46,143 nt of DNA from Lactiplantibacillus fabifermentans DSM 21115 (GTDB taxonomy: Bacteria > Bacillota > Bacilli > Lactobacillales > Lactobacillaceae), in assembly GCF_000498955.2 (NCBI RefSeq), contig NZ_AYGX02000046.1:1-46143 (forward strand). Direction: 5' to 3'. The notes under the pieces were generated by a model. The model searched no databases and had not been told where the DNA came from. It saw only the letters and a list, made by a program, of their open reading frames with translations. The position numbers and the translations under genes are program-made. Shown here one piece after another: positions 8,122 through 16,383 of the stretch; the stretch's first letter is position 1; each line of letters begins with the position of its first letter.

Positions 8122-9084
8122 ATGGCGACGATTTTTGATATTGCGGCGTTAGCAGACACGTCGAAGTCGACGGTTTCCCGCGTGATTAGTGGGCATGGCT
8201 ATGTAAGTAGCGATACGCGTAAACGGGTTTTAGCGGCGATGAAGACTTTAGATTACGTGCCGAATCAGCTAGCGCGCCAATTGAAAGCGCAACGCACTCA
8301 AACGATAGGTTTTTTGATGCATGAATATGCGCCAGTGGTGGGGGACTTCGTTAATTACTTTACCCAAGCGGCGCAGGCCAAACAGTATCGGGTGAATATT
8401 TATCAAACCGCCACCGCGACTGATGAGTTGGCGGTATTGAATCGGCTAATGACGCATGAAATCGATGCAGTGTTTATTTTGACGCGTTGTAATCCGTGGG
8501 ACAAAATTATTCCGTATACTCGTTTTGGACCGATTGCGACGTGGCAACGGATTGATTCCGACAAAATTTATTCGTCATATTTGGACCATTATCCGTTATA
8601 TCGGCAAATTTTAGATTATTTGGCGACTCAAGGTGTGACGAAAATTGGGCATGTTTTTAATGATCCCAAGGCCGTCAACACGCAAGCACGCTTACAAGCG
8701 CTGGTGGAATTTCAACAGGCGGCGCCGCAGATTGATAATTCGTGGCAATACTTTTACCAGTTCCAAGCCCAAGCTGGTCAACAAGCCGCCGAAACGTGGT
8801 TGACCACCCCGCAGCCCCCGTCAGCCGTGGTTATCTATGCGGACTTTGTGGCGGCCGAATTTATTGCCACCTTGCGCGCCCATGGCAAACGCGTGCCGGA
8901 AGACTGCCGCGTGTTTGGCTTTGATAATAGTGTCTTTAGCCAACTGATGGCAATTTCGACGGTGGATGCGCAGTTACCCAAACAAGCCCACAATGCCTTT
9001 ACGTCCTTATATAACACGATTAATCAGACGACTGAACCATATCAAGAATTAACCCCTAAATTGATTTTTCGCGAAACTTGTTAA
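8122..9084 (+). CDS. LacI-family transcriptional regulator (next to GH4 glucosidase)
   Basis: This 320-residue protein has an N-terminal LacI helix-turn-helix (ATIFDIAALADTSKSTVSRVIS), a hinge segment YVPNQLARQLKAQRTQTIGFL, and a sugar-binding core with the usual FGFDNS segment near residue 265. ATG at 8122 follows GGGGGCGG; a perfect -10 TATAAT lies at 8094-8099. The next gene, a GH4 6-phospho-beta-glucosidase, has a LacI-type operator inside its promoter, so this protein is the likely repressor of that gene, with a phosphorylated or free beta-glucoside as inducer (inference). Confidence 0.9.
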   Translation: MATIFDIAALADTSKSTVSRVISGHGYVSSDTRKRVLAAMKTLDYVPNQLARQLKAQRTQTIGFLMHEYAPVVGDFVNYFTQAAQAKQYRVNIYQTATATDELAVLNRLMTHEIDAVFILTRCNPWDKIIPYTRFGPIATWQRIDSDKIYSSYLDHYPLYRQILDYLATQGVTKIGHVFNDPKAVNTQARLQALVEFQQAAPQIDNSWQYFYQFQAQAGQQAAETWLTTPQPPSAVVIYADFVAAEFIATLRAHGKRVPEDCRVFGFDNSVFSQLMAISTVDAQLPKQAHNAFTSLYNTINQTTEPYQELTPKLIFRETC

Positions 9085-9092
9085 GTAAGCGC

Positions 9093-9123
9093 TTGACATG
9101 GGAACATTCCCACAGTTTATCCT
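9093..9123 (+). promoter_or_regulatory. GH4 gene promoter with LacI-type operator in the spacer
   Basis: A perfect -35 TTGACA (9093-9098) is followed after 19 bases by TATCCT (9118-9123). The spacer holds the dyad TGGGAACATTCCCA (9099-9112), symmetric except for its two central bases. The layout repeats that of the HAD-LacI promoter. A GTAAGCGCTT half resembling a cre site overlaps the -35. Confidence 0.7.
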
Positions 9124-9164
9124 AACCATGTTGATAAAGATAAAAATACATGGAGGGATTCATC

Positions 9165-10568
9165 ATGACTCGTGAAGCGTTGAAATTAGTAACAATTGGT
9201 GGCGGTTCGAGCTATACGCCGGAATTAATTGAAGGTTATATCAAACGGCGCGACCAACTGCCAATTAAAGAAATTTGGCTGGTGGATATTCCGGCAGGTG
9301 AAGAAAAGCTCAATATTGTGGGGGCGATGGCTAAACGGATGGTCAAAGCGGCCGGACTCGATTGGCAGATTCACTTAACGTTAGACCGGCAAGCGGCGTT
9401 AAAAGACGCGGACTTTGTTTCAACGCAATTTCGGGTGGGCCGCTTGCCCGCACGCATTAAGGATGAACGGATTCCGAACTACTACGGTCTGATTGGGCAA
9501 GAAACGAATGGCGCCGGCGGGATTTTTAAAGCCTTTCGGACGGTGCCAGTCATTTTGGATATTGTGCATGATATGCAGACGCTGTGTCCGAACGCGTGGC
9601 TGATTAATTTCACTAATCCGAGTGGCATGATCACTGAAGCCATTAAGACTTATGGGCATTGGGATAAAGTGATTGGTTTGTGCAATGTTCCCGTGATGGC
9701 GATGTTGAGTGAACCGGAATTAATTGGGAAGACTTTAGATGATTTAACTTATAAATTCGCCGGGATTGACCATTTTCACTGGCACCGCGTTTGGGATAAT
9801 ACCGGGCAAGAAGTCACGATGCAAATTATTGATAAATTATTTGGCGATGACGATGCGGGCTTGCCGACCAACATTTTTGATGTGCCATTCTTCAAAGACC
9901 AATTGGCCAATATGAAAATGATTCCGTGTGGCTATCACCGTTACTATTACCGGCAAGAAGAAATGTTGAAACACGGCCTTGAAGAATACGCTAATCCTGA
10001 AGGGACGCGGGCACAACAAGTGACGCGGATTGAAGAAGAACTATTTGATTTGTATAAGGATCCTAATCTGGACTATAAACCAAAACAACTGGCTGAACGG
10101 GGCGGGGCGCATTATTCGGATGCGGCTTGTGAAGCGATTGCGTCCATCTATCAAGATAAAAAGACGCATATGGTCGTTTCAACGCTAAATCAAGGCAGTG
10201 TGCCAGACTTGCCTAGTGACCATGTCGTCGAAGTATCGGCGCAAGTTGGGGCGGCCGGCGCCGTACCAATGGCTTTTGGTCACTTCCAACCGGCTGAACG
10301 GGGCTGGATTCAATTGATGAAGAACATGGAATTAGTGATTGTAGAAGCCGCGGCTACGGGTAATTATGGCTTGGCGTTACAAGCATTCACGATGAATCCC
10401 TTGATTCCAGCAGGTGCGACCGCGAAGCATGTCTTAGATGAAATGCTCGTGGCCCATCAAAAATACTTGCCACAATTTGCGACGAAGATTAAAGAATTGA
10501 ACGCGGCCGGGCTAACGGTCCAAGATCCCATTGCGGCCGAATTAACGGAAAAGCCCGCTTTAGCTTAA
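9165..10568 (+). CDS. 6-phospho-beta-glucosidase, glycoside hydrolase family 4
   Basis: This 467-residue cytoplasmic enzyme belongs to GH4, which uses NAD+ and a divalent metal and works by an oxidation-elimination mechanism. The N-terminal Rossmann motif is TIGGGSSYTPE (residues 10-20). INFTNPSGM near 147 and the metal-binding Cys173-Asn174 in GLCNVP are conserved, and the following HFHWHR segment holds a metal-ligand His. The CN motif and the LacI neighbour suit the 6-phospho-beta-glucosidase branch. It would split PTS-imported phospho-disaccharides such as phosphocellobiose to glucose and glucose 6-phosphate; the permease is not adjacent. ATG at 9165 follows GGAGGG; the upstream ATG at 9150 overlaps that site. 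Confidence 0.88.
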   Translation: MTREALKLVTIGGGSSYTPELIEGYIKRRDQLPIKEIWLVDIPAGEEKLNIVGAMAKRMVKAAGLDWQIHLTLDRQAALKDADFVSTQFRVGRLPARIKDERIPNYYGLIGQETNGAGGIFKAFRTVPVILDIVHDMQTLCPNAWLINFTNPSGMITEAIKTYGHWDKVIGLCNVPVMAMLSEPELIGKTLDDLTYKFAGIDHFHWHRVWDNTGQEVTMQIIDKLFGDDDAGLPTNIFDVPFFKDQLANMKMIPCGYHRYYYRQEEMLKHGLEEYANPEGTRAQQVTRIEEELFDLYKDPNLDYKPKQLAERGGAHYSDAACEAIASIYQDKKTHMVVSTLNQGSVPDLPSDHVVEVSAQVGAAGAVPMAFGHFQPAERGWIQLMKNMELVIVEAAATGNYGLALQAFTMNPLIPAGATAKHVLDEMLVAHQKYLPQFATKIKELNAAGLTVQDPIAAELTEKPALA

Positions 10569-10648
10569 TCGCGAACTTATCAGTCGCAATTTTTACGCCA
10601 ACCACTTAAAATTGGAGTTACGATTTTAGCGTGAAAGGGAACTTCATT

Positions 10649-10951
10649 ATGGCAGTACGCGACATTAGTATGGGCACTAAAGTAGGGTTGGAATTAGTGA
10701 CTGATAAGTGGAACGCATTAACGCTGAGCCACTTAACCGCCACCCCGACTGGTTTCATGACGTTACGGCGACAAGTTCGCGGCATTTCAACGTTGCGATT
10801 GTTGACTGTTTTGGCAAAATTGACCCAGTTAGATCTGGTCATTTCGACGGATGAATACGAATACGGCTTAACCGCTGAAGGGTTGAAGCTCCAAACGGGC
10901 TTGGCTAATTTGGAAGCTTGGGGTAATCAAGTGATTACGGAGATGCAATAA
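10649..10951 (+). CDS. HxlR-like winged-helix transcriptional regulator
   Basis: This 100-residue protein matches the HxlR fold: LVTDKWNALTLSHLTATPTGFMTLRRQVRGIST corresponds to the family's G-K-W-x-x-x-I-L-x-x-L and F-x-E-L-R-R-x-x-x-G-I-S segments. The wing follows as LAKLTQLDLV and EYGLTAEG. The Cys that usually precedes the first helix is absent, so a thiol-sensing mechanism of the classical sort is unlikely. ATG at 10649 follows AAAGGGA at 10634-10640. It is a monocistronic gene, convergent with the SGNH gene across a shared terminator; its target is not evident. Confidence 0.75.
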   Translation: MAVRDISMGTKVGLELVTDKWNALTLSHLTATPTGFMTLRRQVRGISTLRLLTVLAKLTQLDLVISTDEYEYGLTAEGLKLQTGLANLEAWGNQVITEMQ

Positions 10952-11000
10952 AAAAGAAGTTGGGTAGTTTTGAATGAAAAACTACCCAACTTCTTTTTTT
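10950..11000. terminator. Bidirectional terminator
   Basis: A stem of about 22 bp runs from the A-run at 10950 through GAAGTTGGGTAGTTTT to its mate ending in T at 11000. It has U-runs on both strands and serves the convergent HxlR and SGNH genes. Confidence 0.9.
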
Positions 11001-11697
11001 ATTCGCCGTACTTAGCCATGACTTGGCCGACTGTCGACGTATATTCGCGTTCGCCTAAACTGTTGGGATGTAGGTTATCACTCACAAACCAATCGTTATT
11101 ATCTTGGCTGACGTATAGCCAGTCCACTAAATGAACATTGCTGTACTTTTTGGCAGCGGCGGCAATCAATTTATTGTTGCTGTCTTGCCAGTCCTTGTCG
11201 GGTACGCGGGTGTTGACCCAGAAGATTTCATGATTACTCCCGATTTGGTCGATGATGCCATCAATGGTTGCGGCATCAGTCGGACCGTTCGTCCCCAAGT
11301 TAATTAAGACGTTTTTTTGAATGGCGTTATCAGCCTTTAATTGGCTAATGATTGCGGGTGCGGCTGAAACTTGGCGGCCAACTTTGGCGTTGACGTTAAA
11401 ACTGCCAAAAACTTGTTTTAAGTCCGTGGTCGTCCGGACCATGATGGAATCGCCCACGCCGGTAACTTTTAACTTGCTTAGTGCCTTGATTTCAGTCTTG
11501 GATAGTTGATACTTTTGTCCCAAATCAGTGTTAGCGACGTTGCGCGTTGCCCCCTTAGTTTGGGCATGACCGGTAAACATTTCGGTAATCGTTGTTGCTT
11601 GTTTTTTTAATGTCGGTGTCGGAATTAATAGCGCGCCGCCAATGAAGACGACGGCGAAAATCCCGAGGAGCCAGTAAACTAATTTTTGATGACGCAT
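10999..11697 (-). CDS. Membrane-anchored SGNH-fold hydrolase-like protein
   Basis: This 232-residue protein has one N-terminal membrane anchor (LVYWLLGIFAVVFIGGALLI, about 6-25), a linker, and an SGNH domain outside the cell. Block I is VTGVGDSIM near 82 (Ser nucleophile), block III LGTNG near 134 supplies Asn, and block V DNLHPN near 215 supplies the Asp/His pair. The domain resembles the C-terminal SGNH domain of membrane acyltransferase-3 proteins such as OatA, but the acyltransferase part is absent. A role in O-acetylation or deacetylation of wall polymers is possible. The start follows GGGGAGGG on the minus strand. Confidence 0.78.
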   Translation of the reverse strand: MRHQKLVYWLLGIFAVVFIGGALLIPTPTLKKQATTITEMFTGHAQTKGATRNVANTDLGQKYQLSKTEIKALSKLKVTGVGDSIMVRTTTDLKQVFGSFNVNAKVGRQVSAAPAIISQLKADNAIQKNVLINLGTNGPTDAATIDGIIDQIGSNHEIFWVNTRVPDKDWQDSNNKLIAAAAKKYSNVHLVDWLYVSQDNNDWFVSDNLHPNSLGEREYTSTVGQVMAKYGE

Positions 11698-11795
11698 AGA
11701 ACGTTTCCCTCCCCGTATGGGTATAAGATTAGCTTAGTCGACTGAACCTGTCAATTGCCGTCGCGCATGAGTTGGGTAGAAACGTGGTTGGAGAA

Positions 11796-11809
11796 TGAAA
11801 ACGCTTTTT
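11796..11809. promoter_or_regulatory. Weak cre-like sequence
   Basis: TGAAAACGCTTTTT matches the CcpA consensus at 12 of 14 positions, in the divergent region between the SGNH gene and the DMT permease gene. Confidence 0.3.
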
Positions 11810-11882
11810 GTAATTTGAATTAATAATCCCCATTGGCAAGCGGAATTAGACTTGTTAGACTGGACGAAAAGGGGGCGTTGAC

Positions 11883-12788
11883 ATGTCGAAAAAGACCTTG
11901 GGACTAATTTTGGCAAGTGCCGGACCATTATTATGGGGAACTTCGGGGACGGTGGCCCAACATTTATTCGATACGACGACGATTTCACCGCTCTGGCTAG
12001 TATCGTTGCGGATGTTAGTTTCAGGCGCTTTACTGATTATGTACGGGTTGTTACGGGGGACACCAGTTTTTACAGTCTTCCATCAACCACGGGCAACTAT
12101 CAAATTAGTCGCGTTTAGTATTTTAGGAATGGCCTCCGTCCAACTGACTTACTTTATGGCCATTAGTGCGGGGAATGCGGCCACGGCCGCCATCTTGCAA
12201 TTCTTATCACCAGTGATCATTATTATTTATTTATCCCTATTACATTTTAGTTGGCCAAGTAAACTGGATGTCATCTCGGTGGTTTCAGCGGTGATTGGGA
12301 CGGTCCTCATCGTGATGCAAGGCCATTTGAATACGTTAGCGTTACCGGTAGCGGCCATCATTTGGGGCTTGTTAGCGGCCGTGGGAGCGACCGTCTATAC
12401 CTTGATGCCACCCAAACTCTTACGCACATATGGGTCGATTGCCATCGTAGGGTGGTCGATGTTGATTGGTGGGGTATTAGTCGCCATCTTTACGCAGGCG
12501 TGGCGGCATTTTCCACACTTGACTGGCGGCGCTTGGCTTGAAGTTGCTTTTGTGGTGGTCTTCGGGACGATGTTAGCTTACTTATTCTTTCTACAAAGCT
12601 TGGAACATATCTTACCAACAACGGCCAGTGTCTTAGGTGCGGTGGAACCGTTGTCGGCGACGATTTTGAGTGTGCTATTTTTAAATGTTAGCTTTAATTT
12701 TTATGGGATTTTAGGGGCCGTCATGATTGTCGGCGTCACGATTCTGCAATTTATTGGCGCTAAGAGTGCTAGTTTTGAACAATCATAA
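11883..12788 (+). CDS. EamA/DMT-family permease
   Basis: This 301-residue protein has about ten hydrophobic helices in two repeated EamA halves. The first half opens LILASAGPLLWGTSGTVAQ and has SLRMLVSGALLI; the second half opens VAAIIWGLLAAVGATVYTL and closes with ASVLGAVEPLSATILSVLFL, the usual E-P mark. DMT permeases export or import amino acids and other small metabolites; the substrate is unknown. ATG at 11883 follows AGGGGGCG. The gene stands alone and ends at two consecutive hairpins before tanB. Confidence 0.87.
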   Translation: MSKKTLGLILASAGPLLWGTSGTVAQHLFDTTTISPLWLVSLRMLVSGALLIMYGLLRGTPVFTVFHQPRATIKLVAFSILGMASVQLTYFMAISAGNAATAAILQFLSPVIIIIYLSLLHFSWPSKLDVISVVSAVIGTVLIVMQGHLNTLALPVAAIIWGLLAAVGATVYTLMPPKLLRTYGSIAIVGWSMLIGGVLVAIFTQAWRHFPHLTGGAWLEVAFVVVFGTMLAYLFFLQSLEHILPTTASVLGAVEPLSATILSVLFLNVSFNFYGILGAVMIVGVTILQFIGAKSASFEQS

Positions 12789-12792
12789 AAAC

Positions 12793-12918
12793 AAGCGTGG
12801 TCTACCAGGCGGTTAATTTGCGGCACAAATTGCCTGGTAGACCACGTTTCGGCCATGAAAATAGTGAAAACTGAATGGGCCCTGATAAAATTTACCTTTA
12901 TCAGGCGCCCATTTTTTT
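12793..12918 (+). terminator. Two consecutive hairpins, the second a terminator
   Basis: The first stem is AAGCGTGGTCTACCAGGC (12793-12810), paired with 12832-12849 with one G-U. The second pairs AATGGG and CCTGATAAA (12874-12889) with TTTATCAGG and CCCATT (12897-12913) and ends in seven T. They separate the DMT gene from tanB. Confidence 0.75.
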
Positions 12919-12973
12919 GAGGGCCCAAGCACTTCATTATGACAAAAATGAATAATAGCGTGCCAAATAAGAT

Positions 12974-13002
12974 TTGATACGCCGTGGGAATCCATTTACA
13001 GT
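12974..13002 (+). promoter_or_regulatory. Probable tanB promoter
   Basis: TTGATA (12974-12979), a 17-base spacer and TACAGT (12997-13002). The -35 is the same as in the lpdC promoter at 20400. The -10 is weak, as expected for a gene needing activation. Confidence 0.5.
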
Positions 13003-13030
13003 TAAGATAAAGAAAATTGGAGGGACCTTT

Positions 13031-14431
13031 ATGACCCAACTCGAATTCGATACAGCCCAATTTCAACCGCAATTGGTGACTTTGGACGGACAAACGGTGC
13101 GTTACCAAGCCGCCTGCGATATTCCGTATGTTGCACAGCCGGTGGATGATATCCAACAACTGAATATATTTGTACCGGCAGCTTATTTTGAAGGTGGCAC
13201 GCTTAATGGCTATACCGCTGCTACCGCCCCAATCTTTATGCCTAATACCGTGGGCGGGTACATGCCGGGACCGCGCGATTATCCGGGTAATCAACAGCAG
13301 CCAACGAATAGCAAAACATTAATTCAAGCGCTACGGCGCGGTTACGTGGTCGTTTCGGCGGGCTTGCGCGGTTGGTCCCAACAAAATGCCGCGGGGGACT
13401 TTATTGGTAAAGCCCCAGCGTTCATTGTTGATATGAAGGCGGCCATTCGCTATGTCAAAGCTAATCAAGGACGTTTCCCGGGAAATACTGACCGGATTAT
13501 TACTAATGGGACGAGTGCAGGTGGCGCCACTTCCGCGTTAGTCGGTGCTAGCGGTAACGCCAAATTCTTTGAACCGGCACTTGCAAAACTCGGGGCCGCC
13601 CAAGCGACTGATGATATTTTTGCCGTTTCTGCGTACTGTCCCATCCATAATTTGGAACATGCGGATATGGCTTACGAATGGGAATTCAACGGCATCAATG
13701 ATTGGCATCGCTATAAGATGGATTTCAGTGGTGCTCAGCCGAAGTTTACGCCGTGGGCCGGGACGTTAACGGCGGCCCAACAAGCCCAGTCAGCGGTACT
13801 CAAAGCGCAATTTGCCACTTACTTGAATAGTCTACAATTGACGGATACTGCCGGAGCGCAATTGACCTTGGATGCGGATGGTAACGGGTCGTTTCGCGAA
13901 TTAGTTCGACAAACGGTGATGGCCTCGGCGCAAACAGCGTTAGATCAGGGCGTGGATATTCATAAGTACGCTGGTTTTGAGGTTAACGCGGGCCGGGTGA
14001 CCGACTTGGATTTAACCGCGTATTTTGTATCAATTACCCGGATGAAAGCTGTGCCCGCCTTTGATGAATTGGACCTCAGCAGTCCGGAAACAAAACTATT
14101 TGGCGATGCGCAAACACCGGCGAAGCACTTCACGACCTTTGCGTCGGAACATTCAACCGTTCCAGCCAAACTGGCTAGTTACGAGCTAGTAACCAATGTG
14201 AATCCGGTCACGTACTTATTACATGATCAGAGCACGCGCGCCAAACATTGGCGGGTCCGCCATGGAGCTGCCGACCGGGACACTAGTTTTGCGATTCCAC
14301 TAATTTTAGTGACGTTGTTGCAAAATCGGGGATTAGATGTTGATTTTACCTTGCCATGGGACACGCCGCACAGTGGCGACTATGATTTAGGCGAACTTTT
14401 TACTTGGATTGATCAATTGTGTCAACCTTAA
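13031..14431 (+). CDS. tanB: Tannase (tannin acyl hydrolase), TanB type
   Basis: This 466-residue alpha/beta-hydrolase matches the L. plantarum intracellular tannase from memory over nearly its whole length, for example IFMPNTVGGYMPGP, APAFIVDMKAAIRYVK and CPIHNLEHADMAYEW. The nucleophile elbow is GTSAGG (Ser162); the acid and base are Asp415 in RHGAADRD and His447 in PHSGDYD, the same order and spacing as the known triad. There is no signal peptide. It hydrolyses galloyl esters such as methyl gallate and gallotannins to gallic acid. ATG at 13031 follows GGAGGG. The lpdC-gacP-tanR genes 7 kb downstream complete the pathway. Confidence 0.95.
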   Translation: MTQLEFDTAQFQPQLVTLDGQTVRYQAACDIPYVAQPVDDIQQLNIFVPAAYFEGGTLNGYTAATAPIFMPNTVGGYMPGPRDYPGNQQQPTNSKTLIQALRRGYVVVSAGLRGWSQQNAAGDFIGKAPAFIVDMKAAIRYVKANQGRFPGNTDRIITNGTSAGGATSALVGASGNAKFFEPALAKLGAAQATDDIFAVSAYCPIHNLEHADMAYEWEFNGINDWHRYKMDFSGAQPKFTPWAGTLTAAQQAQSAVLKAQFATYLNSLQLTDTAGAQLTLDADGNGSFRELVRQTVMASAQTALDQGVDIHKYAGFEVNAGRVTDLDLTAYFVSITRMKAVPAFDELDLSSPETKLFGDAQTPAKHFTTFASEHSTVPAKLASYELVTNVNPVTYLLHDQSTRAKHWRVRHGAADRDTSFAIPLILVTLLQNRGLDVDFTLPWDTPHSGDYDLGELFTWIDQLCQP

Positions 14432-14437
14432 TAATCG

Positions 14438-14468
14438 TAGCAGCAGCCAATTAGGTTGCTGTTTTTTT
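14438..14468 (+). terminator. tanB terminator
   Basis: CAGCAGCC pairs with GGTTGCTG (one G-U) around AATTA and is followed by seven T. Confidence 0.8.
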
Positions 14469-14559
14469 AATGGCGAAATAAGTCGTTTCTTTCACAAAAT
14501 CCATTGAAAAGTAGGGTGTAGTGTATACTTTGCTTGGATATGTGATAGGAGGGGTATTT

Positions 14560-16176
14560 TTGAAACATGACAAGCAAATTAGGTTGTGGTTGCTTGGCTT
14601 AGTTAGTTTAGTGGCGGTACTATTTTTCAGTTGGACCACGCCTGCCCAGGCGGCGACTAACCATAATGCCAGCGAGTTTACAACTTCGGCATCCGTGCTA
14701 AACGGTCCCGATTTTAAGCATGCGGATACAATCAATATTCAATATGAAATGGATTTTGGGAGTACCGCGTTACATGACGGTGATACGATAACTATCGACT
14801 TACCAGAAAACTTAAAGGCTAAGACGGTCGGCGATAAATTTGATGTCTTAGACGAAAATGAGGTTAAGATTGGTGAAGCCGTGGTGACGTCTGACAGTCA
14901 AGTTGTCATTACGATGAACGATGCTTTGGAAGGTAAAACTAATGACAAATTGATGGTCAACTTAACGGCCAAGTATCGTTATGAGGATACTGGCGAAAAA
15001 GATGTCGTTTTCAATTTACAAAACGGTGAAACGAGTACTTTGCAAATCAACATCGTGGCTAACGAAGCTAACTTGTCTAAAAAAGGCACGTTGCAAAACG
15101 ACGGCACGATTAAGTGGACAATTTTGGTTAACCGAAACGAACTGACTATGTCAAATGTCAAAGTGACCGACACGATTGGTGACTATCAATCAATGATTGA
15201 AGGCGTTGAAGTTTATAACGGCGAATGGTCGACTAAAACGACATACAAACGTCGGGACAAAATTAGTGATGACGCCTATCAAATCACTTATAACGAAAAT
15301 GGCTTTAATATGAAATTCAATGATTCAATCAGTAACATGATTGTCATTGATTACTACACGAAGATTACTGATACTAGTCTGATTGATAGTGGCTATATTT
15401 TCCGGAATAAAGCCAATATGACTTGGGGCGGTAATGGTAGTGGTGGTAGCAATTCAGAAAATGCCAACGGTAAAGTTTCTTCAACGACTGGTAATAGCGG
15501 TTCTGGGACCGGGGATGTTGATTCATCCAGTTCGAGTTCTTCTAGTTCGTCGAGCTCAAGTTCTAGCAGCAGTAGTTCCAGCTCATCAAGTTCAAGTAGC
15601 AGCGTTGACAGTTCGAGTTCATCGAGTTCTAGCAGCAGTGTAGATAGTTCTAGTTCGTCAAGCTCCAGTAGCAGTGTTGATAGCTCCAGTTCATCGAGTT
15701 CTAGCAGCAGTGTTGACAGCTCCAGTTCATCCAGCACTACGCCGGAAACACCTGACGTTACTGAACCAGATGACCCAGGTGACAATACTTCGGTAAACCC
15801 AGATGTTGATGAAGATACTGGGACAATTGATATTGATGGTGGTTTTGACAACAACTACAATAACAATTCCAGCTCAAGTACTAGTTCAAGTTCTAGCAGC
15901 TTGAGTAGCTCAGTGACGGCCGCGTTATCGAACACCAGCAGTTCTAGTGCTGCGGCAACGACTAACACGACTAGTTCACAACCTGACACCAAGAAGTCCA
16001 GCGCCAAGACCACGACTGAATCAGCCGATGCCACGACGCCGGTTGCCGGGACAACTAGTAAGAAATTGCCACAAACCAATGAATCCGCAAGTGACAGTCA
16101 TGCTCTAGTGTCCGTAGGGATTTTAGTGGGCGTGTTGACCTTAGGTGGTAGCGCGTTAATTCGGCACTGGTTTTAA
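14560..16176 (+). CDS. LPQTxE wall-anchored adhesin-like protein with Ser/Asp stalk
   Basis: This 538-residue surface protein starts at TTG 14560, which follows AGGAGGGG at a good distance. The signal peptide is a basic start plus LWLLGLVSLVAVLFFSWTTPAQA, cut before ATNH. Residues about 35-300 look like the immunoglobulin-like domains of collagen/fibrinogen-binding adhesins (GDTITIDLPENLKAK; a second module with VKVTDTIGDYQ). A stalk of almost pure Ser with regular Val-Asp pairs follows, then an acidic Asp/Pro part and another Ser/Thr stretch. The end is LPQTNE (residue 503 on), a hydrophobic helix and RHWF, for sortase A anchoring. Binding target unknown; a role near tanB is not implied. Confidence 0.9.
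   Translation: MKHDKQIRLWLLGLVSLVAVLFFSWTTPAQAATNHNASEFTTSASVLNGPDFKHADTINIQYEMDFGSTALHDGDTITIDLPENLKAKTVGDKFDVLDENEVKIGEAVVTSDSQVVITMNDALEGKTNDKLMVNLTAKYRYEDTGEKDVVFNLQNGETSTLQINIVANEANLSKKGTLQNDGTIKWTILVNRNELTMSNVKVTDTIGDYQSMIEGVEVYNGEWSTKTTYKRRDKISDDAYQITYNENGFNMKFNDSISNMIVIDYYTKITDTSLIDSGYIFRNKANMTWGGNGSGGSNSENANGKVSSTTGNSGSGTGDVDSSSSSSSSSSSSSSSSSSSSSSSSSSSVDSSSSSSSSSSVDSSSSSSSSSSVDSSSSSSSSSSVDSSSSSSTTPETPDVTEPDDPGDNTSVNPDVDEDTGTIDIDGGFDNNYNNNSSSSTSSSSSSLSSSVTAALSNTSSSSAAATTNTTSSQPDTKKSSAKTTTESADATTPVAGTTSKKLPQTNESASDSHALVSVGILVGVLTLGGSALIRHWF
15520..15740 (+). repeat. Serine-codon low-complexity tract with 36-bp tandem repeats
   Basis: Units of 36 bases coding Val-Asp plus ten Ser begin at 15604, 15640, 15676 and 15712 (the last partial). 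All six Ser codons are mixed, and synonymous codons change between units. The unit length keeps frame, so copy-number change would alter stalk length without breaking the gene. Confidence 0.85.
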
Positions 16177-16201
16177 ACAATCACATTAAGCTTTAGTTTA
16201 G

Positions 16202-16232
16202 AAAGGTTTACCTTACGAGGTAAGCCTTTTTT
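16202..16232 (+). terminator. Terminator of the adhesin gene
   Basis: AAAGGTTTACC (16202-16212) pairs with GGTAAGCCTTT (16219-16229) with one G-U, then T to 16232. Confidence 0.8.
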
Positions 16233-16253
16233 GTTGGCCGGACTTAATTAAAT

Positions 16254-16323
16254 GAAGTGATATCGCTTCCATGAAAAAATAAGGTCAATACCCGTTGACA
16301 GTTGCTGGGAAGCATGATTAAAT
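16254..16323 (+). promoter_or_regulatory. Promoter and palindrome upstream of the PTS IIC gene
   Basis: TTGACA (16295-16300), 17 bases, TTAAAT (16318-16323) form a good promoter. The near-palindrome GAAGTGATATCGCTTC (16254-16269) lies 26 bases upstream of the -35, a position suited to an activator or distal operator. The binding protein is unknown. Confidence 0.55.
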
Positions 16324-16383
16324 AATAGACATTCTCACATAGTTTTAATGTAATTCTCATTAATTAAAAATGGAGGCATACAT

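Noticed and set aside
15393-15854. Minus-strand frame of 153 codons with Leu/Glu repeats
   Set aside because: It is the antisense reading of the Ser/Asp stalk of the wall-anchored protein.
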